A stretch of DNA of 64,000 bases from the NCBI RefSeq assembly GCF_963675165.1, contig NC_087390.1, positions 4,349,301 through 4,413,300 of the forward strand, given 5' to 3'. The position numbers and the translations under genes were made by a program. Position 1 is the first letter of the stretch. Each line of letters opens with the position of its first letter. Below the pieces are notes generated by a model that saw nothing but the letters and a program-made list of their open reading frames with translations, did no database searches and was not told the origin of the DNA. Source of the DNA: Halichondria panicea (lineage: Eukaryota > Porifera > Demospongiae > Suberitida > Halichondriidae). Below, one piece after another: positions 1 through 11,393 of this stretch.

Positions 1-191
1 GCTCATCGATTGACTCAAAAATAGGAATGACCAGTGTGCATGCACTGTATCGCTCGAACATCAATATAATTACACACCAATATGTTTGCGGGTGGCCTGC
101 TAAACCAGCTAGTGGTAGATAATCTGTATAAGTACACTTTCAAGGTATAATAGACACAAAGCCTTATTTGGAATTAATAATTATTGCACAC

Positions 192-3100
192 CTCATTTCC
201 TCCAAAAGTAGGCTGTGATGGTTTAAGACTCCTTTGATGAGTTTGGTGTTAGAGTCAATGGTGACAAGAGACTTTTGATTGATCTTATGCACATGACCTG
301 ATATTAAAGGGACCAATGATTTAGTGCATGTGGAGACAATGCATGGTACTTACTTTTTGGATTCTTCCATGTTTCTTCACGGATAAAGAAATCAGTTATA
401 CATCTCTAGAAATACAAAAGTGAGCATCAATTTAACAGAAAAGCCAAGCATGGAGCTGCACCGCCACATAAAGGTCTCTGGGGCCCATGGAATTACCAAA
501 CTGACTTCAGAAGCCATTTCTTTTAGTAAACCCACTGTGTATTCCTAGACTGGCGGCGACAGCCCCTTGCGTGCGTAGCGCGAGGGACTGGCAAACTGCT
601 CAGCTGCAACGAGCATTTCAGCCTATCAGATTGCTCAACGTCATATTAGCCCTGTAATTGTAACCGCACTTACACTTCAGGGGATTCAGTGCATTCCATA
701 GTAGCTAAATCTCATAGCAAAATTTAACCACATTATCATAATGATATTCATGTTTGGTAGTCTTCCGCTGAGACGAGTGACTGATAGGCAGCTGGCCAGT
801 CGCTCGTCGCCGCCAGTCTAGTGTACTCCATGCACGGGTGAGCGCTTATATAGATTCTACTACATACCAGAGTCTAATCATTATTAAGTCATACCAGTGT
901 TGACAGGCCAGTCCGTTCAATGCTGGCAATATTTCTTGTTTGATCGATGATGAGTTCCCTTTGTGCATCCTCTTGCACGCTCGAGTAGGTGTCGGCCATC
1001 TGAGCAATAAGCAAGTTGAGCAGGATAACTTGGAACACGAAGAGGAAAAGGATGTACGTCAACACACCGAGTACACTGTGAAAAACGAGTTATTTTTGTT
1101 ATTACCCCATGCAGTGTCACACAAGAATACACATTGAAAATTTGGTCACTATAAAGCATGCACACTAAAATAGCATCAATATTGTCAAAATGGCTAGAAT
1201 TCACATAAATGTGTCTCCAAGGTAATAACTGATGATGGGGATCATTAATTTAGTAGGAGTACAAAAACAACATTGTGAACCAACCGATATCCACTAATGC
1301 CAAAATAGGTCAAGAAGTTTTGGCCCTCTATAATGAGCCGCACACCAGTGAGGAATACCCGAGGGTAGGTTCTGCAAAAGAGTGTAAGTAAACACATGGA
1401 TGTGCATGGGAAGCTAGGCTTTACATGCAGTATGTTACATAATTTTATATAGGAGTACAAGGTGTGGCACCATAAAACTTATGTTTGTGTCAATAGAATC
1501 CAGTGTGGCAATAAATGTTTGTGTCAATAAGACATTGAACCACCCGTTGTGGCACAATAAATGTTTGTGGTAATAGACAATGAAATACCCTGTTTCTTCA
1601 GGGTTGATGTCTAGGCTTGTCCTGAGTTCCGTAGTTTGGTTAATGATCGATTGCTCACTCAGTGATGAATTCCCAAGGGTGGTAACATTACTGCTTGGAT
1701 CAGATAGCATAGACACCAGAATTTCTTCTCTCAGTGCAAAGTAGAAAGCACCAGTGAAGACGAAAGTGACTGCCAATGAGACCAGGAGAAACGGGATCAG
1801 GTCTCTGATCAAGACTTGGTACAAAATCTTTAGGTACTTGCTTAGTACTCTGAATGAAATTAATTATGTACGTAAAATAGCGTCAATAAAAACAAAATTA
1901 CGAGAGCACTGTGTATGGAGCTAATAAGGGACAGTGTGTTGCATATACATTTAGTTCTTCTTATTAACTATAGAGTCTACCACATGACCGAACATTGTGA
2001 TTCTAAGACTTCATTCAGTGAATTTTCAAAGCTCACTTAGTACAGACTCACGGAATTGCTTGAAAGTACTTGAACACCCTCAGGCTGTAGCCAACATACG
2101 CGAGTGAGGCAAACACCCACTGAATGTCACTACCAGTGATTCTAAGTGGGATTAAGACTACAAGAAAAATCATGGTTAGGATGTTCAGATAGTTGTTGAC
2201 GAAAAAATACAGCTGCTTGAAATACTGCCCTCTCCATCTGTGAAATCAAAACGTATTTACAGTGAATAATGTGCGTGTGCCAAGAGAAGGAATACAATCA
2301 AGTTATGAGACTAGTGACTACATTACAAAAGCATTATAGCTCAGCAAACGCTGCCTCAAACATATGCATCATACTAGATCTATAAACATGCACGGAGACT
2401 AAATTAAATGTCTGATCCTGCAACTCACAGAAAGACATTGTAGACCTCACTAACAACAGCCAAAGTCAGTAAAAGAATACTTAGTCCCTCACAGCATCCT
2501 CTGAAAACATCCAGCGGCTGGTCATAGACACGTGGGTCTTCTCGACTAGCAGCCAGGACCAGAGCACAAGCAAGAGCGGACATGAGTAACACCCAATGGA
2601 GAAAGTAGAGTCTATCATGCAATAAAAGTGTATGGTTACAGCCCAATCTACTCAACAGATACAATGTATGTAATTTCATGTTTGGGGTAGTTAACATAAG
2701 AAACTAATAACGTGTGCATGGTCTGTGATTTGTTGAAACTATAATTATATACACTTTGTAAATGGTAGGAGATCTAACTGTTTGGCATGTGCATGCTTAC
2801 ATGAAAGAGGTCCTGGCAAACCGCCTCCACTTGCTCTGAATCAGCAGCAGCACAGACAAGTGAGTGACTGCTTCCTGCAACGTACAATAAGCATAAGAAT
2901 AGCTAATTACTTGTACAATGATGTGTACAAACATCAAAACCACATGCAACCACAGTTTACTACCTGTTTACGAGTCCTATGACCCTAAGATGCAGACCCA
3001 GAGTATAATAGACCACTAAACTGAATTTCATTAGTGGCTTTTATCGTAATTTATCGATAATAAGTAATCGAGAATCAAGAGTATTCTAGGGTCCAGGTGT

Positions 3101-4727
3101 ATGGGGTTGTACCAATTGTAGGGCAATAAAAAAAAACTAGGTCAGACTTTGGCTAAACCTTAGAGAGATTAATAGTGATCCTTACCATTTACACGCATCC
3201 ATACGTTACATTCAAAAACTTTGGTACAATTTTTGTTATAATACGAACTCACTTTATTACACTTCCAAGCAATTTCCTCGAAAACTGTGGTTCTTTTGAC
3301 AGGCAGTCCCGATTTACTAGCCAAAACTGTTCCATCCTTGTCAGTCTCCAAGATGCTGTAATGCACTGTGTAAGTGGTCTTACGCCCTGGGACTCTCTCA
3401 ATCAGACAATCCAGCACAGCTTGCACTGTTTCCTACAAAATCATGATGATGGAAGCAATACCGAGAAATGATTTTTTCGAGTATCGGCTTTATTGCAGTT
3501 CGTGTATTTTATATATGCAAGTCTGTACTGCAAACTGCATGCATGCTGAAAATGTGAGGTGTCTTTTGAAGTCCACTCACCTTCATATCAGGATGGTTAA
3601 GTAGCTTGTGAAAGCTCAGTCTAGCAGGATTGTTAGCCTCTGACAGAAAGCACTGCCTCACTCTGTATATACAGAGACAATCCTCAACAACTTCACTTGA
3701 ATGAGGCACTAAAAAGCACGTAATTCATACCTTGACGGCTCCATTTCCTTGATAATAAAAGTGGCAAACACATTGTACATCTCCACTACGTCTTCTGCCC
3801 CACCGAGACCCTGATGAATTGCCATCTCCATCGGGGTATGTCCATTAGAGTTGCAAACGTTCGGCTCGGCTCCCCATTTTCTCAGCTCCCTGGCTAATTC
3901 CACAAACCCTCTCATTGCTGAGAGGTGAAGAGGCATGTCTCCTCTAGCGTTGGTACAGTTAACTTTTGCCCCTCTTCTTAGGAGCTCAATCACAAACAGT
4001 ATGATCTGTAACAAGATGAGATATACACTTACAATCCATCCAAGGAATGCTCTAATTAATAAATAAGCTGGCATACTTATTTTGGGAGAAAAGAGAAGCC
4101 CTGGTAATTAATATAATTATACAGTGCCAATATCACACCTTTCCCTCGGGAAAATTAGTGACGTCCTTCTCCATAACGATCCTCAACAAGGCCTGGTCTA
4201 GCCCACCAGCGAGTTGAACATATCTGTCGACATCTTTAGCTTCTGCTGCTTTCAGTAAGTCTAAATTGGTGTGTCTTCTTTCTCTCCATAGGTTGCTTCC
4301 TAAGAAGACATCACTGGGGTCTGAATACACATCCTCCTGTAATGCGTTCCATGTTACGATCAAATCAACAGCTATAATTAAGAGGAACGTCTATTTCCTC
4401 AAATGACGGCAAACAGTCCATTCACGACTTTCCTTTTGAAAAGCATGCATAATACATGTATTGTACACACGCAATCAGCATTCATAAAGATTGCACACAT
4501 AATGAATATATTAATTTGGCGAAGATACAACGTTCCTACTTACACACAAATACATAGTACATAGAAATCGGGTTGAGACGGAGTGTGCCTATTATAATTA
4601 TAGCTACCTCATTTGATAGGCTACATGTACGCATATCAATAGTTAACATACGGGCATGTAGTACTATGTAACTCACTGCTAAATTGTATTCTGTTCTATC
4701 ATCCAAAGCAATGTACAGCTCAGCCAT
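192..4727 (-). CDS. TRP-family cation channel with ankyrin repeats (C-terminus off the left edge)
   Basis: The gene reads from an ATG at 4727 downward and is cut by the left edge. Exons I can join are 4677-4727, 4139-4336, 3731-4005, 3581-3662, 3253-3432, 2801-2874, 2429-2611, 2052-2237, 1589-1849, about 1263-1371, about 897-1075, 354-405 and 192-297. The exon at 3731-4005 carries about two ankyrin-type repeats. Exons 2429-2611, 2052-2237 and 1589-1849 are hydrophobic and fit S1-S5. The 1263-1371 exon resembles a pore loop, and the next contains LNLLIAQMADTY, the S6 signature of TRP channels. Known role of the family: non-selective, often calcium-permeable sensory channels in membranes. Phases agree through the pore exon, but the pore-to-S6 junction does not close in frame with the obvious donor, so a boundary is wrong or an exon is missed there. 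The subfamily (TRPA- or TRPV-like) cannot be settled by eye. Confidence 0.8.
546..820. mobile_element. Short TIR element, TAG...CTA ends, 9-bp target duplication
   Basis: The ends are inverted copies: TAGACTGGCGGCGAC at the left and its complement at the right. They are flanked by gtgtattcc and gtgtactcc, a 9-base duplication with one difference. It has no coding capacity and lies in a late intron of the TRP gene. It belongs with the other TAG...CTA elements in this window. Confidence 0.75.
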
Positions 4728-5076
4728 CTGAAGAAAACATTAATTGGTTACAGCTAAGCCAAATGTAACAACTATGCGTGCACTTACTTTTGATAAAACT
4801 TGGGACAACGTTGATACGACAGTCAAGTAAATGTAGAAAAATTGTATTCGGCAAATAATTATTGATGGTGTTTATATAGTAGGTGATCAGGATATGAGTG
4901 CTTGTATATTCCTACAGGAAATCTACCGCAGGAAGTTTAAAGTGAAAGTATGTACGTATACGTATGTGCCTTGATGTGCCTTGGGTAAATAAAATTGCTT
5001 TGTGCAATTATAACTAAGAACTGTGCAATTCGGCAGAATGTAGATCCGATTAAAAACTTGTGAAAACTATCCAATA
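4728..5076. other. Intergenic gap between TRP start and RdRP-helicase stop
   Basis: AT-rich spacer of about 350 bases. It should hold the TRP promoter and the 3' UTR of the RdRP-helicase gene. I see no further gene or convincing element. Confidence 0.5.
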
Positions 5077-8000
5077 TCAGTGATCCGCTGGTCTGTAGTG
5101 ACCCCGAGTCTTGCCTCTTCTACGTGTACCAGTACTTCTGTCCTCAAAATCGTCTCTGTGGTCCCTTTCTGGAGAACCAAATGCCTGAGGGGAATGGTGC
5201 CTCCCACGATATCTGGACCTGTCTTCATGATCTGTTCGTCTATGATCTGATGACGTTCTTCCTCTTCCACGACGATTTCCACGATAGCTATCGTAAGCAA
5301 CTCCGTCATGGTCGTCCCTTTTTATGCGATTAGACGACGAATGACTCCTACCAGCACGTCTGCCACGGTGTTGATGAGCTTCCCTTTGATGTACTTTGTG
5401 TTTAGCCTCATGATCAAAGCTACTTTTTGAAATGCTTGCTTGTTTTTGATTTGGTTCAGAAATGGGAGCTGCTTGCTGACGTCGGTCATTTTTTTTCTTA
5501 TTCTTACTCAAATCAGACTTTTCAATGACATTCTTTTTATTAATCATTGACAGCCAATCCTTCCACAACTGAGAACCATTTGCCAGTGTTTCAACACTTC
5601 CAATACCTATCACACAATGCCTGGCCCTGGTTAGAAGAACATTGATTCGGTATTGATCATCCATGAAACCAAGCTCGTGTGCCGAGTTACAGCGAACACT
5701 ACTGAAAATTACAATGTCTGCCTCTCTTCCTTGAAAAGAATCGATTGTGTGGAGCTTAACATGGTTGATCTTTTGGGTTTCGAATTCATTTTGGAGGCAT
5801 TTTAGTTGTCCTGAATAAGGTGTGAGAACTGCTATCTGCTGCGTACTAATCTTAAAGTCAATTAGACACTTAATCATATCAGCGACAATCCGTGCTTCAG
5901 CTGGGTTGCAAAATGATGTGCCAATACGTCTTTCACGTTCGTTGCACTTAACAAAAACTTTAGGGTTTGATTCGTCAATAAATGATATGCTTTCCTGAAA
6001 TACCGATTTCTGTTTTAGCCGGCTCTCAGCTGTTATTAATTTTCCACTATAAAATTTAGTAGAAGGAAATTCCACTAATTTTGGGTGCATTCGATGCTGC
6101 TCATTCAAAAAGACGGAATTGTGAGGTAGAAGCTTTTGAAGGCGATGAAAAATAGTCACTGATAACTCGTCAACTTTAAACTCAGAGTCACGCTGTATCA
6201 TCAAACTAGGTGCCAGTTGTTCAGGGTCTCCAATAAGTGTTAGTTGCTGGCACCCGTATGTGAGGGGAATGAGAGAAGTGGGTTCGGTAACTTGAGTGGC
6301 CTCATCAACAATCACGATGGGGAACTTCATTCCTTTTAAACATGGGTCTCCAGCACTGGTACAAGTTGCAGCTACTACCTGAGCAGCTTTGAGAATGGGT
6401 TTAATCTCTGTCTTGCTGGGAAATTGAGATCTCTTCTTGTCTTTTCCTTCTTGAATTCTCTTCTTTTCGATTTGACCATCAACAGAAATGGCACGAACAT
6501 GATGTGATATATGTTCAAGATTTCCTATTCGAATGACACGAATATCTCTGCTTAGCAGCTTCTCACACAAATTATCAACTGCCATGTTTGTTTCTGCTAC
6601 GACAAGCACTGGTTGGTTCTTGGTTCTAGCTAAATGCTCTTGAATAATTGCACAAGCCACATGTGTTTTACCTGTACCAGGTGGACCATGGATTAAAGTT
6701 AGTCTTTGGTTTAAAGCAGCATAAACGGCCTTCATTTGATTTTGATTTAAATCTGGAATAGCCTGAGGTGAATGCTTAGCTGAAAAAGCAGTTAAGGACA
6801 ATTTCTTTTCTTTGAAACCATCTAATTTAGGGCTCACACATTTATGGGTAAGAATCAGTAAAGGAAACAGGCTGCTTGATGTTGAGTTTTTTTCAATTTC
6901 CTTCAATGCTTTTAACGATCTTCTATACAGTGTGATGTTTCCAATGAGTGCTAACTCCCAGTGACCAATTCCCCCTTGTGCACATTTCTTGAGACAGACA
7001 GAAACAGGCTCATGAACTTCTATCACAATATCTGCAGGCTGCCTTGAAACCTTCACTACATGGCCAATAGCAATGGCTTTTGAGCTTACTTTCAACGACG
7101 CTTTGCATCTGCTCATGATACTAATTGAAACAAAACTTCCAACTGTAAAGCTTTTAGACGAAATGCCTTTGTCCGGTCTATTAAATCCAATTTTCAGGGA
7201 CGAACTTTCATCTTCTTTTTCATGGTCTGCATGTGGTGAGACATAGTCATAACATCTCATTCGTACAAGAGTTGTAACGGAGTCACAGTGTTCTTCTTGC
7301 TTCTCTTTAAGGCTGCACATCTCACACATAAGGTGGCTGTGGATCAAATGAGAGAAATGGAGTGAGTATTTATCAGCTTCTTGCTGTTTGAGAGAAGGCT
7401 TGATCACTGGGTCACTAGCTATCTCCGTAAGATTCAATGAAGGCATGCTCGTTGCTTCTTGTATATTAGGAGAGGCATCACAGAGAGATAAAAAGAGGGA
7501 GTAAAAATGATCAGACAGTCTAGCAGCAAAGCTTGAAGGGATGTAATACCACATCTCCCAATTGCCAATGACGTCAAAATAGTTCGATACTTCAGTTGCT
7601 TGAATACGTGAAATCATTGAAACAAAAATTCTTTCCATCAGTTTAAATAGTCTAAGCTGAGCAACTTTGCTGATTAGCTGTAGAGCTGTCACAGGGGTAA
7701 CCTTGTTTGAGCAGATTGAAGAAAATATTTTACAAAAAGTCTCTTCAACTTTATCTATGAGACTCTCATGACCATATTTGTTCACTATGGTGGCTAGCAA
7801 CTCATTAAAATGAGTTAGGAGCTGGTCAGACATCTTTGGTGTATGTTTGGTTTGATGTCGTTTCAGAGTTAGGAGAAAACAGTGAAGATGTCCACTACTT
7901 GCACATTGAGCTAAGACTGTAAAGACATCATCCTGGCTACTATCTTGGTGGTCAGTGCCATCAACAAACATGTGTTCTTGTTTGGCCGTTATTTCAGTGG

Positions 8001-10572
8001 GAAGATTGTCAACATAATCAGTTGATGCGAATTCTTCTTCTACAGGAAAATCATTAGGACTGTCCACCTCAATGTATTCGAGGTATGCAGGGAGATGTGG
8101 TTCTGTTTTGACAAACATCTCAATACTCAAAAAACACTGCTTATTGACAACTGGGTGATTATCGATTCGAAGCACATCACTTTTAAATCGTGTTAAATCA
8201 ACACTGATGCGATCAAAGAGAGTGTCTGGAACTGGTGGCTTTTGAGTTCCGAGTGTTCTTGTCTTTTTTGGTGCACGTTCTTGACTTAGCCAAATAAAAG
8301 TTGCTCCAATACTTTCACGAAAAAGTTGCAATTTATCTTCATCTAGAATTACTTTAAAGTCGGACCCTAACGCACACTGTAAATTCAAGTTGAAATGGCT
8401 GGAGGAAAAATACACCACTACAGAATCACTATCGAGATCTGTTTGTCCTGGTTTGATTTTTGATCGGAAATGAATTACAAACGTGACCTCTTCAGGAAGT
8501 TTGATGATTAACAAAGATTCGTGGTAACTCTGAATACCATGTAACAGGTTTCTCCATTTGAAATCTGCGGAAGTTGCCCTGAAGTAAAAGCGCCAATTTC
8601 GGTGAGGGTTATCGAGAGAAAACTTTGTCACTAGGTTAGGTGAAAGGGACGAGTGATTAAGAGCATTAGTCACTTCTTTGAGAGGGATACCAAAGTCAAT
8701 AGCAGACACCTGTTGTTCGAGAGTTAATTCACCGAAGTTTATGTGCATTGAAAACTCTTTGAACTTGCGATGTGCTTCAGATTCTGACGATGAATACTGA
8801 TTGTTACACCATTGATAAATGAGCTTTAATAGCTGAAACTCTGTTATGTTAGGGATTCCGATCTCCATGTCTAGCAAGCTGTAAATGAATTCTTCTGTTA
8901 GAAGTTGAACATTTGTTTCTGCTTGTAATACAACCTCCTGACTAAGTTGTTTCTTCTTCTCGACAGCACGCTTTTCCATTACTTCCCACACGAAACATAC
9001 TTTGTCCCCTGTGGCATCTTCTATGACACTTTCAGGTACTAAAGGTGGTATTAGATTAGGCGGTACAGAGACAGCGTCACCAGTTTTTGTTGCATCAACA
9101 CTTCTTGAAAACAGCTTCCCTAAAGTTTGACATTCTGTACACCCAGCACCTTTTATATTCGCCCAATACTTATAATAGGCATCAATTTTCCCCATGCTGT
9201 TTCTTTGGCTAGCAAAAAAGTCAATCAAAACTTCAGGTGTAATTTCACCACCGGTTGCAATGGCATCGACAGAGGGATAATCGTAAGGCTTGTGGACTTT
9301 AGGAAGTATAAGACCTTCGTCCCAGCAGACAAAATATTGATCACCGTCTAAGTCTGACCCAGCTATCTCTGCTGGGTGTGGCCGCTCACCTTGTGTAGGG
9401 AACACAATGCAATCTACTAAATGGTCAAGCCCTTCAACATCCACAGCAGTAAGCACTCGTACATCTCCCAGCAAGTAGCATGGATTTTTTGCCACCACAA
9501 CTTTCCCACAAATAGTTTTAAATTGACCTTTATCTGTGAATCGGCAATAGCACTGTCCATACCTCAACGTATTCGTTGTATCACACACACCAAAAATATT
9601 ACGTGATTTTAGTATTGGTAGTCGTAATTTTTCAAGCTTTGTTAGAGCTTTGGCTTTTAGTTTTGTTAACTCAGATTGATATTTATTGAGAAAGTCTGGA
9701 TGTGTGCAAGCCATTGCTAAGTCTGTTTGGTTATCAAAGAGCAACATCTGAAAAGCTGCTTCTACATTACTGGTTACATTCTCAACCAGTTGAAAATGCT
9801 CATCTTGGATACGAAGAAATACTTCATCTTTGACACCAAGGCTAGAGAGAAGGGTGATAAACTGCCGATTGAGGTTACCAAAAATATACGGGCGAGAGTA
9901 ATCACACAACCATATTTCATTGAAAGGTTTCGTACCTGCATTAAATTTCTTCATGGAAGGTCTAATCACAAATTCAGTTCCTTTCAAACTTTTGTCTAGT
10001 GCTACCACACCTTTACAGCCTTGATATCGGATCTGAAAAACAGTGGGAACGTATTTTTCACTTACGATGCAATGCTCTTTCAACTTTTGAGCTAATTCTA
10101 AGCTGACAGCTCCACAACCATCGGTAAAATTGTGACCGGCACATTCGATATCAGGCCTCTCAGTTACTGCAGAGAGTGGTATTTCAATACCAGTGGGAAT
10201 GGCTGAAGAAAATAAGAGGCCAATTCTCTTGAGGCGTTTGTATCGTGATTTTATTGAAGAGAATGCTCCACATTCCGCCCAAATTCTTTTAACGGCACTT
10301 TGTGAGTCTTTAAACAGGTAGCATGTTCGTGACTTCAACCCTCCAGAACTGCAACCGATGAAGTGAAACTCGTCACCATTGATCAAAACACCATTATTGA
10401 GTATGCTGCGTACTGTGGCAGATTCAACTTTCCTCTCAAAGTTTATGACGAGGAAGTTGTCACTACCATACCTGTGTATGATTCGATTAGTCTGGTCCAA
10501 GTATTTAATAGATGCTGAGGAGATTTGCTGATCAACATTAATGTTTTTAACACGTAATCTCCTTTGGAGCTC
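5077..10572 (-). CDS. RNA-dependent RNA polymerase fused to SF1 (UPF1-like) helicase
   Basis: One open exon of about 1,831 codons. The N-terminal ~650 residues match the eukaryotic cellular RdRP family (RDR/QDE-1/EGO-1): a conserved block around residues 355-375 (VVVAKNPCYLLGDVRVL) and the catalytic DxDGD motif as GSDLDGDQYF, about residues 405-414. From about 1,290 a superfamily-1 helicase follows, in order: GPPGTGKT (Walker A, ~1,296), VDEATQ (motif II, ~1,420), GDPEQLAP (III), NEQHRMHP (IV), DSFQGREADIV (V) and LLTRARHCVIG (VI). The ~550 residues between have no domain I can name, apart from a possible beta-barrel just before the helicase. The last ~120 residues are rich in Arg, Ser, Gly and Asp. 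Inferred role: copying RNA for small-RNA silencing, with the helicase remodelling template RNP. The first in-frame ATG lies deep in the RdRP domain (9954). The frame is open upstream to a good acceptor (tttgcccatag) at 10573, so the start must come from an unseen upstream exon. Confidence 0.93.
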   Translation of the reverse strand, partial: ELQRRLRVKNINVDQQISSASIKYLDQTNRIIHRYGSDNFLVINFERKVESATVRSILNNGVLINGDEFHFIGCSSGGLKSRTCYLFKDSQSAVKRIWAECGAFSSIKSRYKRLKRIGLLFSSAIPTGIEIPLSAVTERPDIECAGHNFTDGCGAVSLELAQKLKEHCIVSEKYVPTVFQIRYQGCKGVVALDKSLKGTEFVIRPSMKKFNAGTKPFNEIWLCDYSRPYIFGNLNRQFITLLSSLGVKDEVFLRIQDEHFQLVENVTSNVEAAFQMLLFDNQTDLAMACTHPDFLNKYQSELTKLKAKALTKLEKLRLPILKSRNIFGVCDTTNTLRYGQCYCRFTDKGQFKTICGKVVVAKNPCYLLGDVRVLTAVDVEGLDHLVDCIVFPTQGERPHPAEIAGSDLDGDQYFVCWDEGLILPKVHKPYDYPSVDAIATGGEITPEVLIDFFASQRNSMGKIDAYYKYWANIKGAGCTECQTLGKLFSRSVDATKTGDAVSVPPNLIPPLVPESVIEDATGDKVCFVWEVMEKRAVEKKKQLSQEVVLQAETNVQLLTEEFIYSLLDMEIGIPNITEFQLLKLIYQWCNNQYSSSESEAHRKFKEFSMHINFGELTLEQQVSAIDFGIPLKEVTNALNHSSLSPNLVTKFSLDNPHRNWRFYFRATSADFKWRNLLHGIQSYHESLLIIKLPEEVTFVIHFRSKIKPGQTDLDSDSVVVYFSSSHFNLNLQCALGSDFKVILDEDKLQLFRESIGATFIWLSQERAPKKTRTLGTQKPPVPDTLFDRISVDLTRFKSDVLRIDNHPVVNKQCFLSIEMFVKTEPHLPAYLEYIEVDSPNDFPVEEEFASTDYVDNLPTEITAKQEHMFVDGTDHQDSSQDDVFTVLAQCASSGHLHCFLLTLKRHQTKHTPKMSDQLLTHFNELLATIVNKYGHESLIDKVEETFCKIFSSICSNKVTPVTALQLISKVAQLRLFKLMERIFVSMISRIQATEVSNYFDVIGNWEMWYYIPSSFAARLSDHFYSLFLSLCDASPNIQEATSMPSLNLTEIASDPVIKPSLKQQEADKYSLHFSHLIHSHLMCEMCSLKEKQEEHCDSVTTLVRMRCYDYVSPHADHEKEDESSSLKIGFNRPDKGISSKSFTVGSFVSISIMSRCKASLKVSSKAIAIGHVVKVSRQPADIVIEVHEPVSVCLKKCAQGGIGHWELALIGNITLYRRSLKALKEIEKNSTSSSLFPLLILTHKCVSPKLDGFKEKKLSLTAFSAKHSPQAIPDLNQNQMKAVYAALNQRLTLIHGPPGTGKTHVACAIIQEHLARTKNQPVLVVAETNMAVDNLCEKLLSRDIRVIRIGNLEHISHHVRAISVDGQIEKKRIQEGKDKKRSQFPSKTEIKPILKAAQVVAATCTSAGDPCLKGMKFPIVIVDEATQVTEPTSLIPLTYGCQQLTLIGDPEQLAPSLMIQRDSEFKVDELSVTIFHRLQKLLPHNSVFLNEQHRMHPKLVEFPSTKFYSGKLITAESRLKQKSVFQESISFIDESNPKVFVKCNERERRIGTSFCNPAEARIVADMIKCLIDFKISTQQIAVLTPYSGQLKCLQNEFETQKINHVKLHTIDSFQGREADIVIFSSVRCNSAHELGFMDDQYRINVLLTRARHCVIGIGSVETLANGSQLWKDWLSMINKKNVIEKSDLSKNKKKNDRRQQAAPISEPNQKQASISKSSFDHEAKHKVHQREAHQHRGRRAGRSHSSSNRIKRDDHDGVAYDSYRGNRRGRGRTSSDHRRTDHEDRSRYRGRHHSPQAFGSPERDHRDDFEDRSTGTRRRGKTRGHYRPADH

Positions 10573-11313
10573 CTATGGGCAAAGATACACTAGAAATACT
10601 GTGCAAGGCATATACCATTTTCAGACAACACGAATATTTGCACAACGATGGATACTAGTAGAGCTATTTATGCAGAAACTATTTCCACCTTTATATGCTT
10701 ACCGGATTATTAGCGCATGCGATTTTAGGGTCAATAGCAGAGCTCTATACGCTTATATTCGAGAATGCGCCTATAATGCAGTCATTTCGAGCCCCACCCA
10801 GCAACCGGATGTCTCTGTGATGAGAGCTGACTCGCAAGCTGGCTAGAAAATGAGCAAGCAAGGCAAGCAGGCAACCCTAACTGGATCTATATCACACTAT
10901 TATGTTACAGTTCATTTTACAGTTCATTTACATCATTTAAATTCATATTATAAAACATTCATATTGACCAGGAACTTGGAATAAAAGGACCTCATCCATG
11001 TCTCACATTCTCTCAGCATGATCAGACAAGGTAAAAGCATGCCCAGAGAGTCCTTACAGATGGATATCACCAGCTATATAACTATCATGCACTGTATAAG
11101 CTAACTAGCTCATAGATAAACAAAATTAGCTGAACCAATTCTAAAATGTTACTAATAAACCTTCGCACAATTGGAAAAGCGCTTCAATTCGAGTATAAAA
11201 AACCTGCAGTTGAGCATGCGCTTAAAATAAAGATACGCTTATAGTCGAGTAAGCGCTAATAATCCAGTTTCTACAGTATTATGTCTGTGAAGCTACCCAG
11301 ACAGGCTATATAA
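10573..11313. other. Upstream intron/promoter region of RdRP-helicase, with a weak inverted repeat
   Basis: The 5' exon of the RdRP-helicase gene should lie here or further right, but I could not identify it. A candidate donor (ccggtaagc on the minus strand near 10702) exists. The 13-mer ggattattagcgc at 10704-10716 has its complement at 11253-11265, with partly related sequence inside, suggesting a decayed inverted-repeat element that would include that donor. Confidence 0.35.
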
Positions 11314-11350
11314 TTATGCCTCGGTGCGCATGCGCAAGCGAGGTATACGG

Positions 11351-11393
<43 letters not shown>

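Noticed and set aside
5067-5333. Short frames on both strands over the RdRP-helicase tail
   Set aside because: Shadows of the Arg/Ser-rich low-complexity tail.
5077-10572. Viral origin (endogenous RNA virus polymerase) for the RdRP
   Set aside because: The DxDGD motif and surrounding blocks are those of cellular RDR/QDE-1-type polymerases, not the GDD palm motif of RNA viruses.
10541-10846. 101-codon plus-strand open frame upstream of the RdRP-helicase
   Set aside because: Overlaps the antisense splice acceptor and an inverted repeat; composition is not protein-like and no domain is visible.
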